Source: Patescibacteria group bacterium
GTDB lineage: Bacteria > Patescibacteriota > Minisyncoccia > Phycocordibacterales > UBA918
Direction: 5' to 3'
Assembly (NCBI GenBank): GCA_015485575.1
Contig: WFTF01000001.1
Coordinates: 1-33,340 of the forward strand
Length of the DNA: 33,340 nucleotides
Shown here: positions 1 to 7,425 of the stretch, one piece after another
Layout: each line of letters opens with the position of its first letter
Position numbering within the stretch: the first letter of the stretch is position 1
Notes under the pieces: generated by a model
The model's database searches: none
What the model was told of the DNA's origin: nothing
Seen by the model: only the letters and a program-made list of their open reading frames with translations
Position numbers and translations under genes: made by a program

Positions 1-94
1 AAGAGCGACTGAATAAAATAAATAGTGAAACGACCAATCCAATAGCCGCAACTACGGCAAGAATGGTGCGAAACGAATGAAAGATAAGGGGCAT
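1..94 (-). CDS. N-terminal fragment of a membrane-anchored protein
   Basis: This minus-strand reading frame starts at ATG (94-92) and runs off the left edge. The 31 visible residues begin MPLIFHSFRTILAVVAAIGL and continue with a hydrophobic stretch ending FILFSRS. That is a typical single N-terminal membrane anchor or uncleaved signal. No Shine-Dalgarno sequence is seen upstream. The family cannot be named from this fragment. It diverges from the plus-strand gene at 288. Confidence 0.55.
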   Translation of the reverse strand, partial: MPLIFHSFRTILAVVAAIGLVVSLFILFSRS

Positions 95-287
95 AAAAAC
101 TTACAAGAACATTACATTACGCTATGTGCTAAACAGCATACTGACAATGCGCTACAACGTTCACAACATATACACGGCGCATATCATTATAGTACACTCT
201 CATGTATGATATCATATACACGGTACAAATGTGACCCTCATCAATGATGCAAAACGGGATACACGCTGTATCGCAGAGATCACTATC

Positions 288-812
288 ATGAATACCACAA
301 GCACCTTTCAAAAATACCCGACAGCCCTCACGCAACTCCGCCATTCTGACGGGGTGTGGAGCATGCTTGTATCCTCCATATACCTTTTGCTCGGTGTCGG
401 ATTTGCATTTATAACACTGTACACACTCTTGCGAACAATCAGCTTCATAGATATGCAGCTGCCACCCATCACCTTCTTGATTTCAGGTGCTTTTGTGGTC
501 TCACAAGGAGTTCCGGCGTACGGTTTTCTCTACATGAAAAAGTGGATCACTTCCATCGCGGTGCTTATGATACTGATTGACGTGCTTGTGTTTGTATTCC
601 TCTACAGTCTTTCGTACGGTGATTTGGCGCTGTCCGTACTTACGCAAGTGTTCATACTCGCTCCCGCTGTTACTTTCTTTGTGCTCACCCGCAATCATTT
701 GACAGGGTCGTACGTGCAGCCACTGCCAATTGCGCTGTACGCAATAAGTGCAGCACTGACCGTCACACTTGGGCTGTCAAACGTTGTATTACAAAACAAT
801 TTCATAGGTTAA
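288..812 (+). CDS. Hypothetical multi-pass membrane protein
   Basis: The product has 174 residues and is mostly hydrophobic. About five membrane segments can be seen, including stretches around IYLLLGVGFAFITLY, ITFLISGAFVV, IAVLMILIDVLVFVFLY, VFILAPAVTFFVL and IALYAISAALTVTLG. I chose ATG 288 over the in-frame upstream start at 231 because it begins a normal cytoplasmic head (MNTTSTFQKYP) and avoids a low-complexity leader. The stop is 5 nt before the next gene, so the two are probably co-transcribed. I do not recognise the family. Its place beside secreted proteins suggests an envelope role, which is inference only. Confidence 0.7.
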   Translation: MNTTSTFQKYPTALTQLRHSDGVWSMLVSSIYLLLGVGFAFITLYTLLRTISFIDMQLPPITFLISGAFVVSQGVPAYGFLYMKKWITSIAVLMILIDVLVFVFLYSLSYGDLALSVLTQVFILAPAVTFFVLTRNHLTGSYVQPLPIALYAISAALTVTLGLSNVVLQNNFIG

Positions 813-817
813 ATATC

Positions 818-1339
818 ATGTTCTTAACGCACAAAAAATTTATCGCAAGCATTCTCATGAGCGCCATGCTCTTTTTTGCCCCGCCGAAACCGGCGGAAGC
901 GGTTTTCATACCGGTACTGGCAAATGCACTGAATGTCGTAACCGTTCTTGCAGACCTTATCATCTTGTGCGCAATACAATCAGCAAACGGAGTGGGATTT
1001 TGTGGGGGCTCTTCGGGAGGAGGCGCATCTGCATGTGGCAGCATACCCCCACCAAACTCAACCTGCACCAACTTCCCGCTGGACGATAACTCGCTTGTTT
1101 TAAACCCAGAAGTGGTGCGCGAGGGGGATGACTTTGATATCAGCTGGAACACCGGACAAAACTTCCCCGCCAATTGTACCCTCACAGGACCGAACATAGA
1201 GGTTACCCTCTCCTCCATAGATGACCTCACCGGTACCGTCACCACCACCGCAACAGGGCCACATGTCTACACGCTTGCCTGCGGCACGGAGTCCATCACA
1301 AAAGCACTGAAGATACTGCCAACAATAACCGAATCATAA
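818..1339 (+). CDS. Secreted protein with Ig-like domain
   Basis: The 173-residue product starts with a basic head and a hydrophobic core (FIASILMSAMLFF) followed by PAEA-V, a credible signal-peptidase site near residue 28. A Gly/Ser/Cys-rich stretch follows at about 58-75. The C-terminal ~90 residues carry a pattern common in CPR surface proteins: an entry strand (LVLNPEVVREGDDFDISW), Cys in NCTLTGPN, then GPHVYTLACG. The two Cys in this last part could form a disulfide. The same type of module closes the protein encoded at 25226-26176. It probably acts outside the membrane; the function is unknown. Confidence 0.75.
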   Translation: MFLTHKKFIASILMSAMLFFAPPKPAEAVFIPVLANALNVVTVLADLIILCAIQSANGVGFCGGSSGGGASACGSIPPPNSTCTNFPLDDNSLVLNPEVVREGDDFDISWNTGQNFPANCTLTGPNIEVTLSSIDDLTGTVTTTATGPHVYTLACGTESITKALKILPTITES

Positions 1340-1355
1340 ACCGTTGTGTCGGTTT
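1338..1355 (+). terminator. Weak hairpin after the Ig-like protein gene
   Basis: AAACCG and CGGTTT pair across a 6-nt loop directly at the stop codon of the preceding gene. There is no proper U tract, so it may only stabilise the 3' end rather than terminate. Confidence 0.3.
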
Positions 1356-1378
1356 GTGAATAAATCACCCTAGCTACC

Positions 1379-1618
1379 ATGAGTAAAAAAATGTACCATA
1401 GTCACAACATGCAAAAATATACGATGCCTATTGCGGTAACCATATTGTTCTTTTCTCTGGTCATAAGTGCCTTTATCCTCTACGGACTGCAGCAGGTGCA
1501 GGCAGTGTTCCAAAAAGGTGTCGCACAAGGAAAAGATGTCCGCCTTGCCGAGTTAAATGCATGTCCTATTCCTTCCGAAGATCAACCAAACTTCAGTGGC
1601 TGTAACTCGGTTTTGTAA
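1379..1618 (+). CDS. Small single-span membrane protein
   Basis: The product has 79 residues. A short polar head (MSKKMYHSHNMQKYT) precedes one membrane segment (MPIAVTILFFSLVISAFILYGL) and a hydrophilic tail that holds two Cys (NACPIPSED, FSGCNSVL). The paired Cys in a tail that would face outward suggest a disulfide, but this is inference. It follows the secreted Ig-like protein by 39 nt on the same strand. I cannot assign a family. Confidence 0.6.
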   Translation: MSKKMYHSHNMQKYTMPIAVTILFFSLVISAFILYGLQQVQAVFQKGVAQGKDVRLAELNACPIPSEDQPNFSGCNSVL

Positions 1619-1714
1619 CCCGTCCTTCCTAAAACAAGGATGTGCCCCGCACCATATCGCTAAACCCGTCATAGTGCGGTGTCCGGTTGTGACACATACG
1701 AAACACCCGACACC

Positions 1715-1743
1715 TTGAAAGACGCAAAAGGGCGTGTTATATT
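1715..1743 (+). promoter_or_regulatory. Promoter of the infC operon
   Basis: TTGAAA (1715-1720) and TATATT (1738-1743) are separated by exactly 17 nt. This is a good sigma-70-like promoter, and it predicts a transcript start near 1750 and a leader of about 110 nt before infC. Confidence 0.7.
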
Positions 1744-1746
1744 TTG

Positions 1747-1863
1747 CACTACCAATTGTAGTGTATTGGTGAGGTGTTGGTTAGGGTAACACCTCTGCAA
1801 CATGCACTCTCCCCGTAGTGCACGTGTCGCTTGGCACGCTTTATTCAATAAGCGCAATCATAC
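1747..1863 (+). promoter_or_regulatory. Hairpin-rich infC leader
   Basis: The leader can form CACTAC/GTAGTG (1747-1763), GAGGTGTT/AACACCTC (1771-1795) and a weaker CGTG/CACG stem near 1823-1838. In other bacteria the infC-rpmI-rplT leader is controlled by IF3 or L20. A comparable role here is plausible from position and structure but not shown. Confidence 0.45.
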
Positions 1864-2535
1864 TTGAAACAACAAAAAAGACGTTACCATTCAAAAGACC
1901 GTACCCGCATCAATGATGCGATTACCGCACGCGAACTGCGTGTGGTGGGTCCCAATGGTGAAAACCTTGGTGTGCTCTCACTTGCAGACGCACGCAAGGC
2001 CGCTGAAGAGGCGAAACTTGACCTTATTGAAATATCCCCCAAAGCAAAACCTCCCGTTGCCAAAATCATGGACTACGGGCAGTACCGCTATGAAACAAAA
2101 CGCAAAGCAAGCGAAATAAAGGCGAAGTCGCACGTTACCGAAACCAAAAGTGTACAGGTAAAAATCGGCACCAGCGAACACGACCAGCAGCTGAAAGCAA
2201 AGCGTGCAGCCGGATGGCTCCACGAGGGACACCGAGTAAAGGTAGACCTCTTTCTATGGGGGCGCTACAAATATATGGAGCCTGCATTCTTAAAAGAACG
2301 ATTGGAACGCTTCTTGAAAATCATTCCCGCTGAGTATAAATTGGCGGATGAAATCAAAAAAAGTCCAAAGGGCTTCACCTGTATCATTGAGCGGGTGGGC
2401 AAGAGCGTCAAAGGACCGAAAATAATCCAAGACGAGCAGCCATCCGTGAAAAGAGAGAAAGCAACCAAGAAAAAAGACGTAGCAAAATCAAAGAAAAAAT
2501 CACTGGACGAGCTACTGGAGACGGGCATGGTATAG
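1864..2535 (+). CDS. infC: Translation initiation factor IF-3
   Basis: IF3 binds the 30S subunit, blocks early joining of 50S and checks the start codon. The product begins with the family N-terminal pattern (RINDAITARELRVVGPNGEN, then DLIEISPKAKPPVAKIMDYG) and continues with the C-domain (KSVQVKIGTSEHD, GHRVKVDLFLWGR). At 223 residues it is longer than the usual ~175 because of a Lys-rich tail from about residue 180. The only start before the first conserved residues is TTG at 1864; an in-frame stop lies at 1849. No Shine-Dalgarno sequence is visible. A non-ATG start is typical of infC and fits autoregulation by IF3. It heads the infC-rpmI-rplT operon. Confidence 0.95.
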   Translation: MKQQKRRYHSKDRTRINDAITARELRVVGPNGENLGVLSLADARKAAEEAKLDLIEISPKAKPPVAKIMDYGQYRYETKRKASEIKAKSHVTETKSVQVKIGTSEHDQQLKAKRAAGWLHEGHRVKVDLFLWGRYKYMEPAFLKERLERFLKIIPAEYKLADEIKKSPKGFTCIIERVGKSVKGPKIIQDEQPSVKREKATKKKDVAKSKKKSLDELLETGMV

Positions 2536-2606
2536 AGGTGGACTTTTGTTGAGAAATAGGTTATATTTTGCTGACTTTTTGCCTTATAAAAGCGAAGAAA
2601 ATTATC

Positions 2607-2798
2607 ATGAAAACAAACAAATCATACACAAAGCGCCTGAAGGTGACGAAAAACGGCAAGATCATCGCACGCAAGCCCGGTCAGAACCACTTTAATGCAA
2701 AACAGAGCGGACAGCAGCGACTTGCTCGAAAGCGCACCCAGAACCTCTCACTGTCAAAACGGGTGACACGACGCTTTTTGCCGAAAACGGGTGCATAA
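2607..2798 (+). CDS. rpmI: Ribosomal protein bL35
   Basis: The 63-residue basic product matches bL35 in length and pattern: KTNKSYTKRLKVTKNGKI near the N-terminus and a Lys/Arg-rich C-terminus (RKRTQNLSLSKRVTRRFL). It is a 50S subunit protein. ATG 2607 is preferred to the upstream in-frame start at 2568 because the family begins M-K-T-x-K. It sits between infC and rplT as usual. A weak internal promoter (TGGACT, 17 nt, TATATT at 2562-2567) may give extra expression. Confidence 0.93.
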   Translation: MKTNKSYTKRLKVTKNGKIIARKPGQNHFNAKQSGQQRLARKRTQNLSLSKRVTRRFLPKTGA

Positions 2799-2846
2799 CG
2801 TATACCGATGATACATTCATTCATTACAAAACTCTAATAACGAACT

Positions 2847-3191
2847 ATGGCACGAGTAAAAGGAGGAATCATGGCGAACAAACGCCGCAAATACATTCTG
2901 CAACAAGCAAAGGGATACCGTTTTGCGCGCTCCAAGAAGGTCGCAGCGGCACGCGAAGCGATTTACCACGCACAGCTGCACGCCTTTGATCACCGAAAAG
3001 ACAAGAAGGGAGACTTCCGCCGCTTGTGGATTGTGCGCATCAACGCGGCACTACGCCCCTTTGACATGAAGTACAGTCGCTTTATTAAGGCACTCGCGGA
3101 AAAAAACATAAAACTTGACCGAAAGGTTCTCGCAGATCTTGCCATGAACCGTCCCGATGACTTTAAACGAGTTGTAGAAGCGGTGAAATAA
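2847..3191 (+). CDS. rplT: Ribosomal protein bL20
   Basis: The 114-residue product shows the bL20 signature: MARVKGG at the start, then RRKYILQQAKGYRFARSKK, the long basic helix, and DFRRLWIVRINAALRP. bL20 binds 23S rRNA early in 50S assembly and in many bacteria also represses its own operon by binding the leader mRNA. It is the last gene of the infC operon and is followed 22 nt later by a strong hairpin. Confidence 0.96.
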   Translation: MARVKGGIMANKRRKYILQQAKGYRFARSKKVAAAREAIYHAQLHAFDHRKDKKGDFRRLWIVRINAALRPFDMKYSRFIKALAEKNIKLDRKVLADLAMNRPDDFKRVVEAVK

Positions 3192-3212
3192 CCACCAAGG
3201 TGTACAAAATAT

Positions 3213-3249
3213 AAAAACAATCGATTGCTTTTGGCAATCAATTGTTTTT
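3213..3249. terminator. Bidirectional terminator between rplT and the RNase gene
   Basis: AAAACAATCGATTGC and GGCAATCAATTGTTTTT form a long stem around a short TTTT loop. There is an A tract on one side and a T tract on the other, so it can stop both the rplT transcript and the converging minus-strand gene that ends at 3280. Confidence 0.85.
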
Positions 3250-3279
3250 CTTCGTTGCCTAATTGTGTGCACAGAGACA

Positions 3280-4644
3280 CTAGAAGTCTATCTCTATTTC
3301 TTGGTTTTCGCTTGGAGCTATGGCGGGAGCTCCCAGGTAATCCCGCAGGCGTTGTACCAAAAACAGCGAGGATCGTTCTTCTCCCATGGTGACGAAAATC
3401 TGCTTCGCTTTATCACCGCCTTGTGCCACAAAATCCACCAGCTGATCACGATCCGCATGTCCCGAGTAGCCGCGTATGCGCGCTATCTTTGCGCGTACTT
3501 TCACATACTCTCCATCTATCTGCACCTTCTTTGCGCCATCATGCAGCACCCTGCCCAGGCTCCCCACCGCTTGATAGCCAACCAAAAGCAATGTGGTTGC
3601 AGGGTCGTCCAGGTAGTTCTTTTCATGTCGGCGAATACGCCCTCCATGACTCATACCACTTCCCGCAATGATTACTTTTGCACCCTTATGCGCTTGGATC
3701 TCGTGAGAGTCCTTTACCGTGCGGGTAAATGATAGACCTTCAAAATCAAAAATATCATCCCCCGCTTTAATCTGCTCCTGTACGTCGGTTTTCAGATACT
3801 GCGGGTATTTACGATACATTTCCGTTACCGCAATAGCCAAAGGGGAATCCAGAAAAACGGGCAGGGCTTCAATCTGCCCCGATTCCACCAGGTTGTTAAT
3901 CTCCAAAAGCATTGCCTGTGTGCGTTCCAGTGAAAAAGCGGGGATGATGAGTGTGCCGCTCTTATGCTGTGTTTCCAATATGTACTGCGTAAGCAGCTGT
4001 GTGCGTTCCTCTACCTCTTCATGTACCCGATCCCCGTAGACACTTTCCATAAGCAGGTAGTCATAGTCTGTCGGTATAACAGGTGGATTCAAGAGCGGTT
4101 GTGGAACATTTCCAATGTCTCCGGTGAACACTATTTTTTTACCATTGCGCTCCAGATGAACCATGCCGGATCCGAGTATATGTCCCGCGTCTGTAAAATA
4201 GGCGCGTATGTCTTTGAGAGCTATGTCCTGCTGGCAGGAAACTACTTTCCACTGTGACAGTGCTTGATCTATATCGCGCTCACCATACAACACCTCTGTA
4301 CCGTAGCGCTCTTTCTCGTACCGCATCACCTTCAGCGCATCGCGGAGCATAATATTCGCAAAATCTCGCGTGGGTTCTGTGGAATAAATCACCCCGGTAA
4401 ATCCATCCTTCACCAGCTTTGGAATACGTCCGATATGATCGGCATGGGCATGGGTAACCAACAGCACATCCACATCAGCCGGATTGTAAGCAAAGGGTTC
4501 GGCATTGACTTGCTGTGCAAACCGATCCCCCTGCACCAGTCCGCAGTCAATCAATATAGCTTGATCTCCACAGTCAAGCATAAAGTTTGCTCCGGTCACA
4601 TTTCCCACTCCCCCGTAAAATCCAAGTGTTGTTGCCATACCCAT
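3280..4644 (-). CDS. Beta-CASP metallo-beta-lactamase RNase
   Basis: The 454-residue product is a zinc-dependent nuclease of the MBL-fold, beta-CASP group (YSH1/CPSF73-like, COG1236), expected to process RNA in the cytoplasm. The MBL motifs are clear: HAHADH at 65-70, DAGHILGSG with His154, and TGDIGN with Asp176. The beta-CASP parts follow: MESVYGDRVH near 199-208, IPAFSLERTQ near 234-243, IIAGSGMSHGG, and the late GYSGHADRDQL motif. The start at 4644 has an AAGGAG sequence 11 nt upstream; a second ATG lies two codons later. It converges on rplT and follows the small membrane-protein gene (4661) by 16 nt. Confidence 0.88.
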   Translation of the reverse strand: MGMATTLGFYGGVGNVTGANFMLDCGDQAILIDCGLVQGDRFAQQVNAEPFAYNPADVDVLLVTHAHADHIGRIPKLVKDGFTGVIYSTEPTRDFANIMLRDALKVMRYEKERYGTEVLYGERDIDQALSQWKVVSCQQDIALKDIRAYFTDAGHILGSGMVHLERNGKKIVFTGDIGNVPQPLLNPPVIPTDYDYLLMESVYGDRVHEEVEERTQLLTQYILETQHKSGTLIIPAFSLERTQAMLLEINNLVESGQIEALPVFLDSPLAIAVTEMYRKYPQYLKTDVQEQIKAGDDIFDFEGLSFTRTVKDSHEIQAHKGAKVIIAGSGMSHGGRIRRHEKNYLDDPATTLLLVGYQAVGSLGRVLHDGAKKVQIDGEYVKVRAKIARIRGYSGHADRDQLVDFVAQGGDKAKQIFVTMGEERSSLFLVQRLRDYLGAPAIAPSENQEIEIDF

Positions 4645-4660
4645 ATCTTGATTATCTCCT

Positions 4661-5053
4661 TCAGAGTCTACGCAGTGCGCGTCCCACTATGTACCCGAAC
4701 ACCGCACCAGTAACACCCATGGCAAGATCGGTGGCGGTATCCACCGCATAATCCTCTTCTATGGGTATACCAATTGCCAACTCAAACACTTCCCACAGAA
4801 GTCCTACGGTAAGCACTAAGAGTACAACGGAGAATAGTCGCAAGTAGCGATCCGGTACCAAAAAACGTATATCATTGAGGGTATACAGCCCCAACGCCAC
4901 TACTATACCTCCCAAAATATGCATGGGAATATCAAACCACGTATACTTCCAATATAAAAATAGTTTCAATGCAATAATGTGCACCACCGCAAGCAACGTA
5001 AAAGAGATAAAAAAGAAAATGGTCGGCAATTTAAGCATGATGATGTATATCAT
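4661..5053 (-). CDS. VanZ/DUF2238-like small membrane protein
   Basis: The product has about 130 residues and four membrane segments: IFFFISFTLLAVVHIIAL, IPMHILGGIVVALGLYTL, LRLFSVVLLVLTVGLLWEVFEL and AMGVTGAVFGYIVG. The WEVFE motif followed by a spaced Asp series (EEDYAVDTATDLAMGVTGA) resembles the VanZ and DUF2238 families, whose biochemical role is unclear. I start it at the ATG of MIYIIMLKLP (5053), with 5038 as an alternative. The longer frame from 5119 would run through a perfect palindromic terminator and is rejected. Confidence 0.65.
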   Translation of the reverse strand: MIYIIMLKLPTIFFFISFTLLAVVHIIALKLFLYWKYTWFDIPMHILGGIVVALGLYTLNDIRFLVPDRYLRLFSVVLLVLTVGLLWEVFELAIGIPIEEDYAVDTATDLAMGVTGAVFGYIVGRALRRL

Positions 5054-5074
5054 ACCATGTGTCAGTGTTGTATG

Positions 5075-5113
5075 CCGACGAAAAAAACTCGCATAGCGAG
5101 TTTTTTTCGTCGG
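5075..5113. terminator. Perfect 18-bp palindromic terminator
   Basis: CCGACGAAAAAAACTCGC (5075-5092) and GCGAGTTTTTTTCGTCGG (5096-5113) are exact inverse complements around an ATA loop. The stem has T tracts on both strands. It lies just upstream of the minus-strand membrane-protein gene, so it may also act as a leader attenuator for that gene. Confidence 0.7.
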
Positions 5114-5155
5114 AATCACAACCGTATGCTCCTGGAAAAATCCAGGTGGGCATCC

Positions 5156-5287
5156 TTACTGACTTGATTGTTCGAAATCTCTTGCAAGTTCTCGGCACAA
5201 GCCACGTCTACAGACAGCCCTTGCTATATATTTAGTCGGAACATACGTTACAGTGATTCCATCTTTGAGTATAGCATCAAGACTGTT
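5156..5287 (-). pseudogene. Short coding-like remnant without a start codon
   Basis: Minus-strand codons give SLDAILKDGITVTYVPTKYI, continuing for about 20 residues to a TAA at 5158-5156. The reading is protein-like but no ATG, GTG or usable TTG opens the frame, and the ndk terminator lies just upstream. It may be a gene fragment or a chance ORF. The family is not recognised. Confidence 0.2.
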
Positions 5288-5293
5288 GTGTGA

Positions 5294-5337
5294 AAAAGGA
5301 TAAACTCACCCGCTCATCGGGGCAGGTGAGTTTATCC
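5294..5337 (-). terminator. ndk terminator
   Basis: GGATAAACTCACC and GGTGAGTTTATCC pair perfectly over 13 bp around a 14-nt loop. A TTTTT run follows on the minus strand, 15 nt after the ndk stop. Confidence 0.85.
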
Positions 5338-5352
5338 AACACAGTGACAGCG

Positions 5353-5958
5353 CTATTCGTTCGTACCATCCAGGTTTACGTCGTACATAATGCGCTCTTG
5401 TGCGGTCACATAACACATCACCTCCTCATCTTTAAACCAGAGCTCGATTTCTCGCTCCGCTTCAGACACCTCATCAGAACAGTGAACCAGGTTACGTACC
5501 GCCCTATCCTCTACAGCAGCATGTGAGTAGGAGTCCACCGTATAGTCACCTCGTACGGTACCCACATCCGACGTTGCCGGCTCGGTTGAACCAACCAGTT
5601 TTTTAATAACCGCAACCGCCTGGTTCCCCTCCCAGACCATTGCTACCACCGGTGCCGACATCATAAACTTCGCATTTGCGCGAATGATATCCTTACCGTA
5701 CTCAATGGGCTCCTTTTCCACCGCCTTCCCCTGCGCTTTGAGGTCTTCCACAATACGATTGCCTTTTGCCAGGAACCATTCATCATCTTTGTTGTAGTGC
5801 TCAAACAGACGTTTTTCGTCCGCGTTAAACATTTTCATGGCACTGCACTTGAGTCCCGTTGCCTCAAAACGTTTGATGAGGTCACCCATAAGTCCCCGCT
5901 GTACCGCGTCGGGTTTCAGCATCACAAAAGTACGCTCTTGGTGTGGTTGTCGTTCCAT
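5353..5958 (-). CDS. ndk: Nucleoside diphosphate kinase, extended form
   Basis: Ndk moves the terminal phosphate from ATP to other NDPs through a phospho-histidine. The N-terminus is typical (ERTFVMLKPDAVQRGLMGDL), and the active-site His is His159 in RNLVHCSDE, where most enzymes have HGSD(S). At 201 residues it is well above the usual ~140. About 35 extra residues lie near 58-97, between the helical lid and the SAPVVAMVWEG strand, and more lie near the C-terminus. Extended Ndk of this kind occurs in archaea and CPR bacteria. It has its own promoter and terminator, so it is a single-gene unit after map. Confidence 0.92.
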   Translation of the reverse strand: MERQPHQERTFVMLKPDAVQRGLMGDLIKRFEATGLKCSAMKMFNADEKRLFEHYNKDDEWFLAKGNRIVEDLKAQGKAVEKEPIEYGKDIIRANAKFMMSAPVVAMVWEGNQAVAVIKKLVGSTEPATSDVGTVRGDYTVDSYSHAAVEDRAVRNLVHCSDEVSEAEREIELWFKDEEVMCYVTAQERIMYDVNLDGTNE

Positions 5959-5992
5959 ACTATCTCTATTTTTAGCTGTAAATTATGGGCAG

Positions 5993-6020
5993 AGTATACC
6001 GCAGTCGCAACTTTATGCAA
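5993..6020 (-). promoter_or_regulatory. ndk promoter
   Basis: On the minus strand TTGCAT (6020-6015) and TATACT (5998-5993) are 16 nt apart, in the gap between map and ndk. The TTGC-type -35 with a 16-nt spacer recurs upstream of rplC and tuf. Confidence 0.6.
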
Positions 6021-6024
6021 GTAT

Positions 6025-6804
6025 CTATTTCCGGCTTTGGGTTAGTTTCTCAGGACCGTTTTCGGTAATAAGCACTGTGTGTTCCATATGTGCGGCAAGT
6101 GACCCGTCTTCGGTTACCGCAGTGTAGCCATCTCGCAAAACCATAACCTCTTTGCTTCCAAGGGTAATCATCGGTTCAATGGCAAATACCATACCGGGCT
6201 CTATTTTCGCTCCTCTGTTTGCAGTGGCAACGTTTGGTATCTGTGGCTCCTCATGCAGATCATATCCCACTCCATGACCACAAAACGATTCAATAATCCC
6301 ATACTGCTTTGGAACCACCTTTTCAATTGCTCTTCCTATGTCTCCTACATAGTTGCCCGCCTGTGCCGCCTTCACACCTGCCTCCAGTGCCTTTTGAGTA
6401 ACCTGCAAAAGTTGACGCGCCTCGGGTGAACCCTCTCCCGCAATCACCGTTCGCGCCGAATCCACCACCATCCTATGGTGAGCAATCACCACGTCCAGCG
6501 ACACCACATCACCCTCTTGAAATGTGATCGGATCTTCGTTAGGAATACCATGCACCACTACGTCATTAACCGATACACAACTTGCCGCCGGATAGGGACG
6601 GGGAGCAAAACTCGCGTGGTACCCGAGTGTCATCGGTTCCACACCGTAGCACTCAATAAGCTCCATTGCCCTATCGTCCACATCCAAAGATGTATTGCCC
6701 GGCTGTACCACAGTCTCAAGTTCATCTAAAATGTCGGCAAGTATCTTACCCCCCTCCCGCAAATGTGCTATGTCTTCTTCTGTTTTAATGGTTATATGTG
6801 CCAT
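6025..6804 (-). CDS. map: Methionine aminopeptidase type I
   Basis: Map removes the initiator Met from new proteins in the cytoplasm. The 259-residue product has the five metal ligands of the family in order: Asp104, Asp115, His177 (in FCGHGVG), Glu210 (in FAIEPM) and Glu241 (in MEHTVLI). Substrate-site His85 (VVHGIP) is also present. The region between the two Asp ligands reads VIAHHRMVVD, less conserved than the usual Gly/Tyr-rich loop. It follows adk by 12 nt; the secY-adk-map order is classic, although here the adk-map part is separated from secY by the cmk-like gene. Confidence 0.95.
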   Translation of the reverse strand: MAHITIKTEEDIAHLREGGKILADILDELETVVQPGNTSLDVDDRAMELIECYGVEPMTLGYHASFAPRPYPAASCVSVNDVVVHGIPNEDPITFQEGDVVSLDVVIAHHRMVVDSARTVIAGEGSPEARQLLQVTQKALEAGVKAAQAGNYVGDIGRAIEKVVPKQYGIIESFCGHGVGYDLHEEPQIPNVATANRGAKIEPGMVFAIEPMITLGSKEVMVLRDGYTAVTEDGSLAAHMEHTVLITENGPEKLTQSRK

Positions 6805-6816
6805 GTTGTGCTGTAC

Positions 6817-7425
6817 TTACTGCGTTATTCCCAACGAGCGAATAATATACCGGGTAATCTCTTCAATACTGTGGGTCCCATCAATATGTATAAAATTCAC
6901 ATCATCGCGCATCTTATATGCTTCAATAATCGGTAGTGTGTTCTGTCTGTATAAGCGTAAACGTTCGTCAATTAGTTGCGGAGTATCGTCACTGCGCTTA
7001 CGTCCTGCCATACGCACTCGTACCACCTCCTCGGGCACATCCAGGTATACTACCGACAACCCTTCACGCTTATAAAACTCCATAAGGTCATCAATAAACT
7101 TCACCTGCACCAAATTGCGCGGGAACCCGTCCATGGTCAGATGCGTCTGGGGTGTCAGGTTGCGAATCAAAAACTTCACCACAAATGCTTTAGTTAAAAA
7201 GTTGGGTACCATTTTCCCCTCGGCCAGCAGCTCCTTCACTCGTTGAGCGGTATATCCACCTTCTTGTGCCAACCGACGAAACGCCTTGCCCGTTTCAATG
7301 TTAGTCACCGGCTGCTGTGAATGCTCCCGAAGGTACTCACTGATCCTCTGTACCTGCGTACCCTTACCACTCCCCTGCGGACCGATAAAAATAATTGTTT
7401 GCGGTTTCATAACTCGTACACTCAT
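6817..7425 (-). CDS. adk: Adenylate kinase
   Basis: Adk interconverts AMP + ATP and 2 ADP. The 202-residue product has a full P-loop (GPQGSGKGTQ, 15-24) and the AMP-site motif DGFPR at 99-103. The LID is short: GRKRSDDTPQ at 141-150, with no zinc-binding Cys. This is a short-LID enzyme. The start codon overlaps the stop of the upstream paralogue by 4 nt (ATGA), which points to translational coupling; the internal Met6 is a weaker alternative start. The map gene follows after 12 nt. Confidence 0.9.
   Translation of the reverse strand: MSVRVMKPQTIIFIGPQGSGKGTQVQRISEYLREHSQQPVTNIETGKAFRRLAQEGGYTAQRVKELLAEGKMVPNFLTKAFVVKFLIRNLTPQTHLTMDGFPRNLVQVKFIDDLMEFYKREGLSVVYLDVPEEVVRVRMAGRKRSDDTPQLIDERLRLYRQNTLPIIEAYKMRDDVNFIHIDGTHSIEEITRYIIRSLGITQ

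Noticed and set aside
5054-5119. N-terminal extension of the small membrane protein from 5119
   Set aside because: The extra 22 residues would be encoded by half of a perfect palindromic terminator; the frame from 5053 starts at the first membrane segment.
5160-5200. tRNA gene suggested by a TTCGAA sequence
   Set aside because: No acceptor, D or anticodon stems can be drawn around it. No tRNA was found anywhere in the window.
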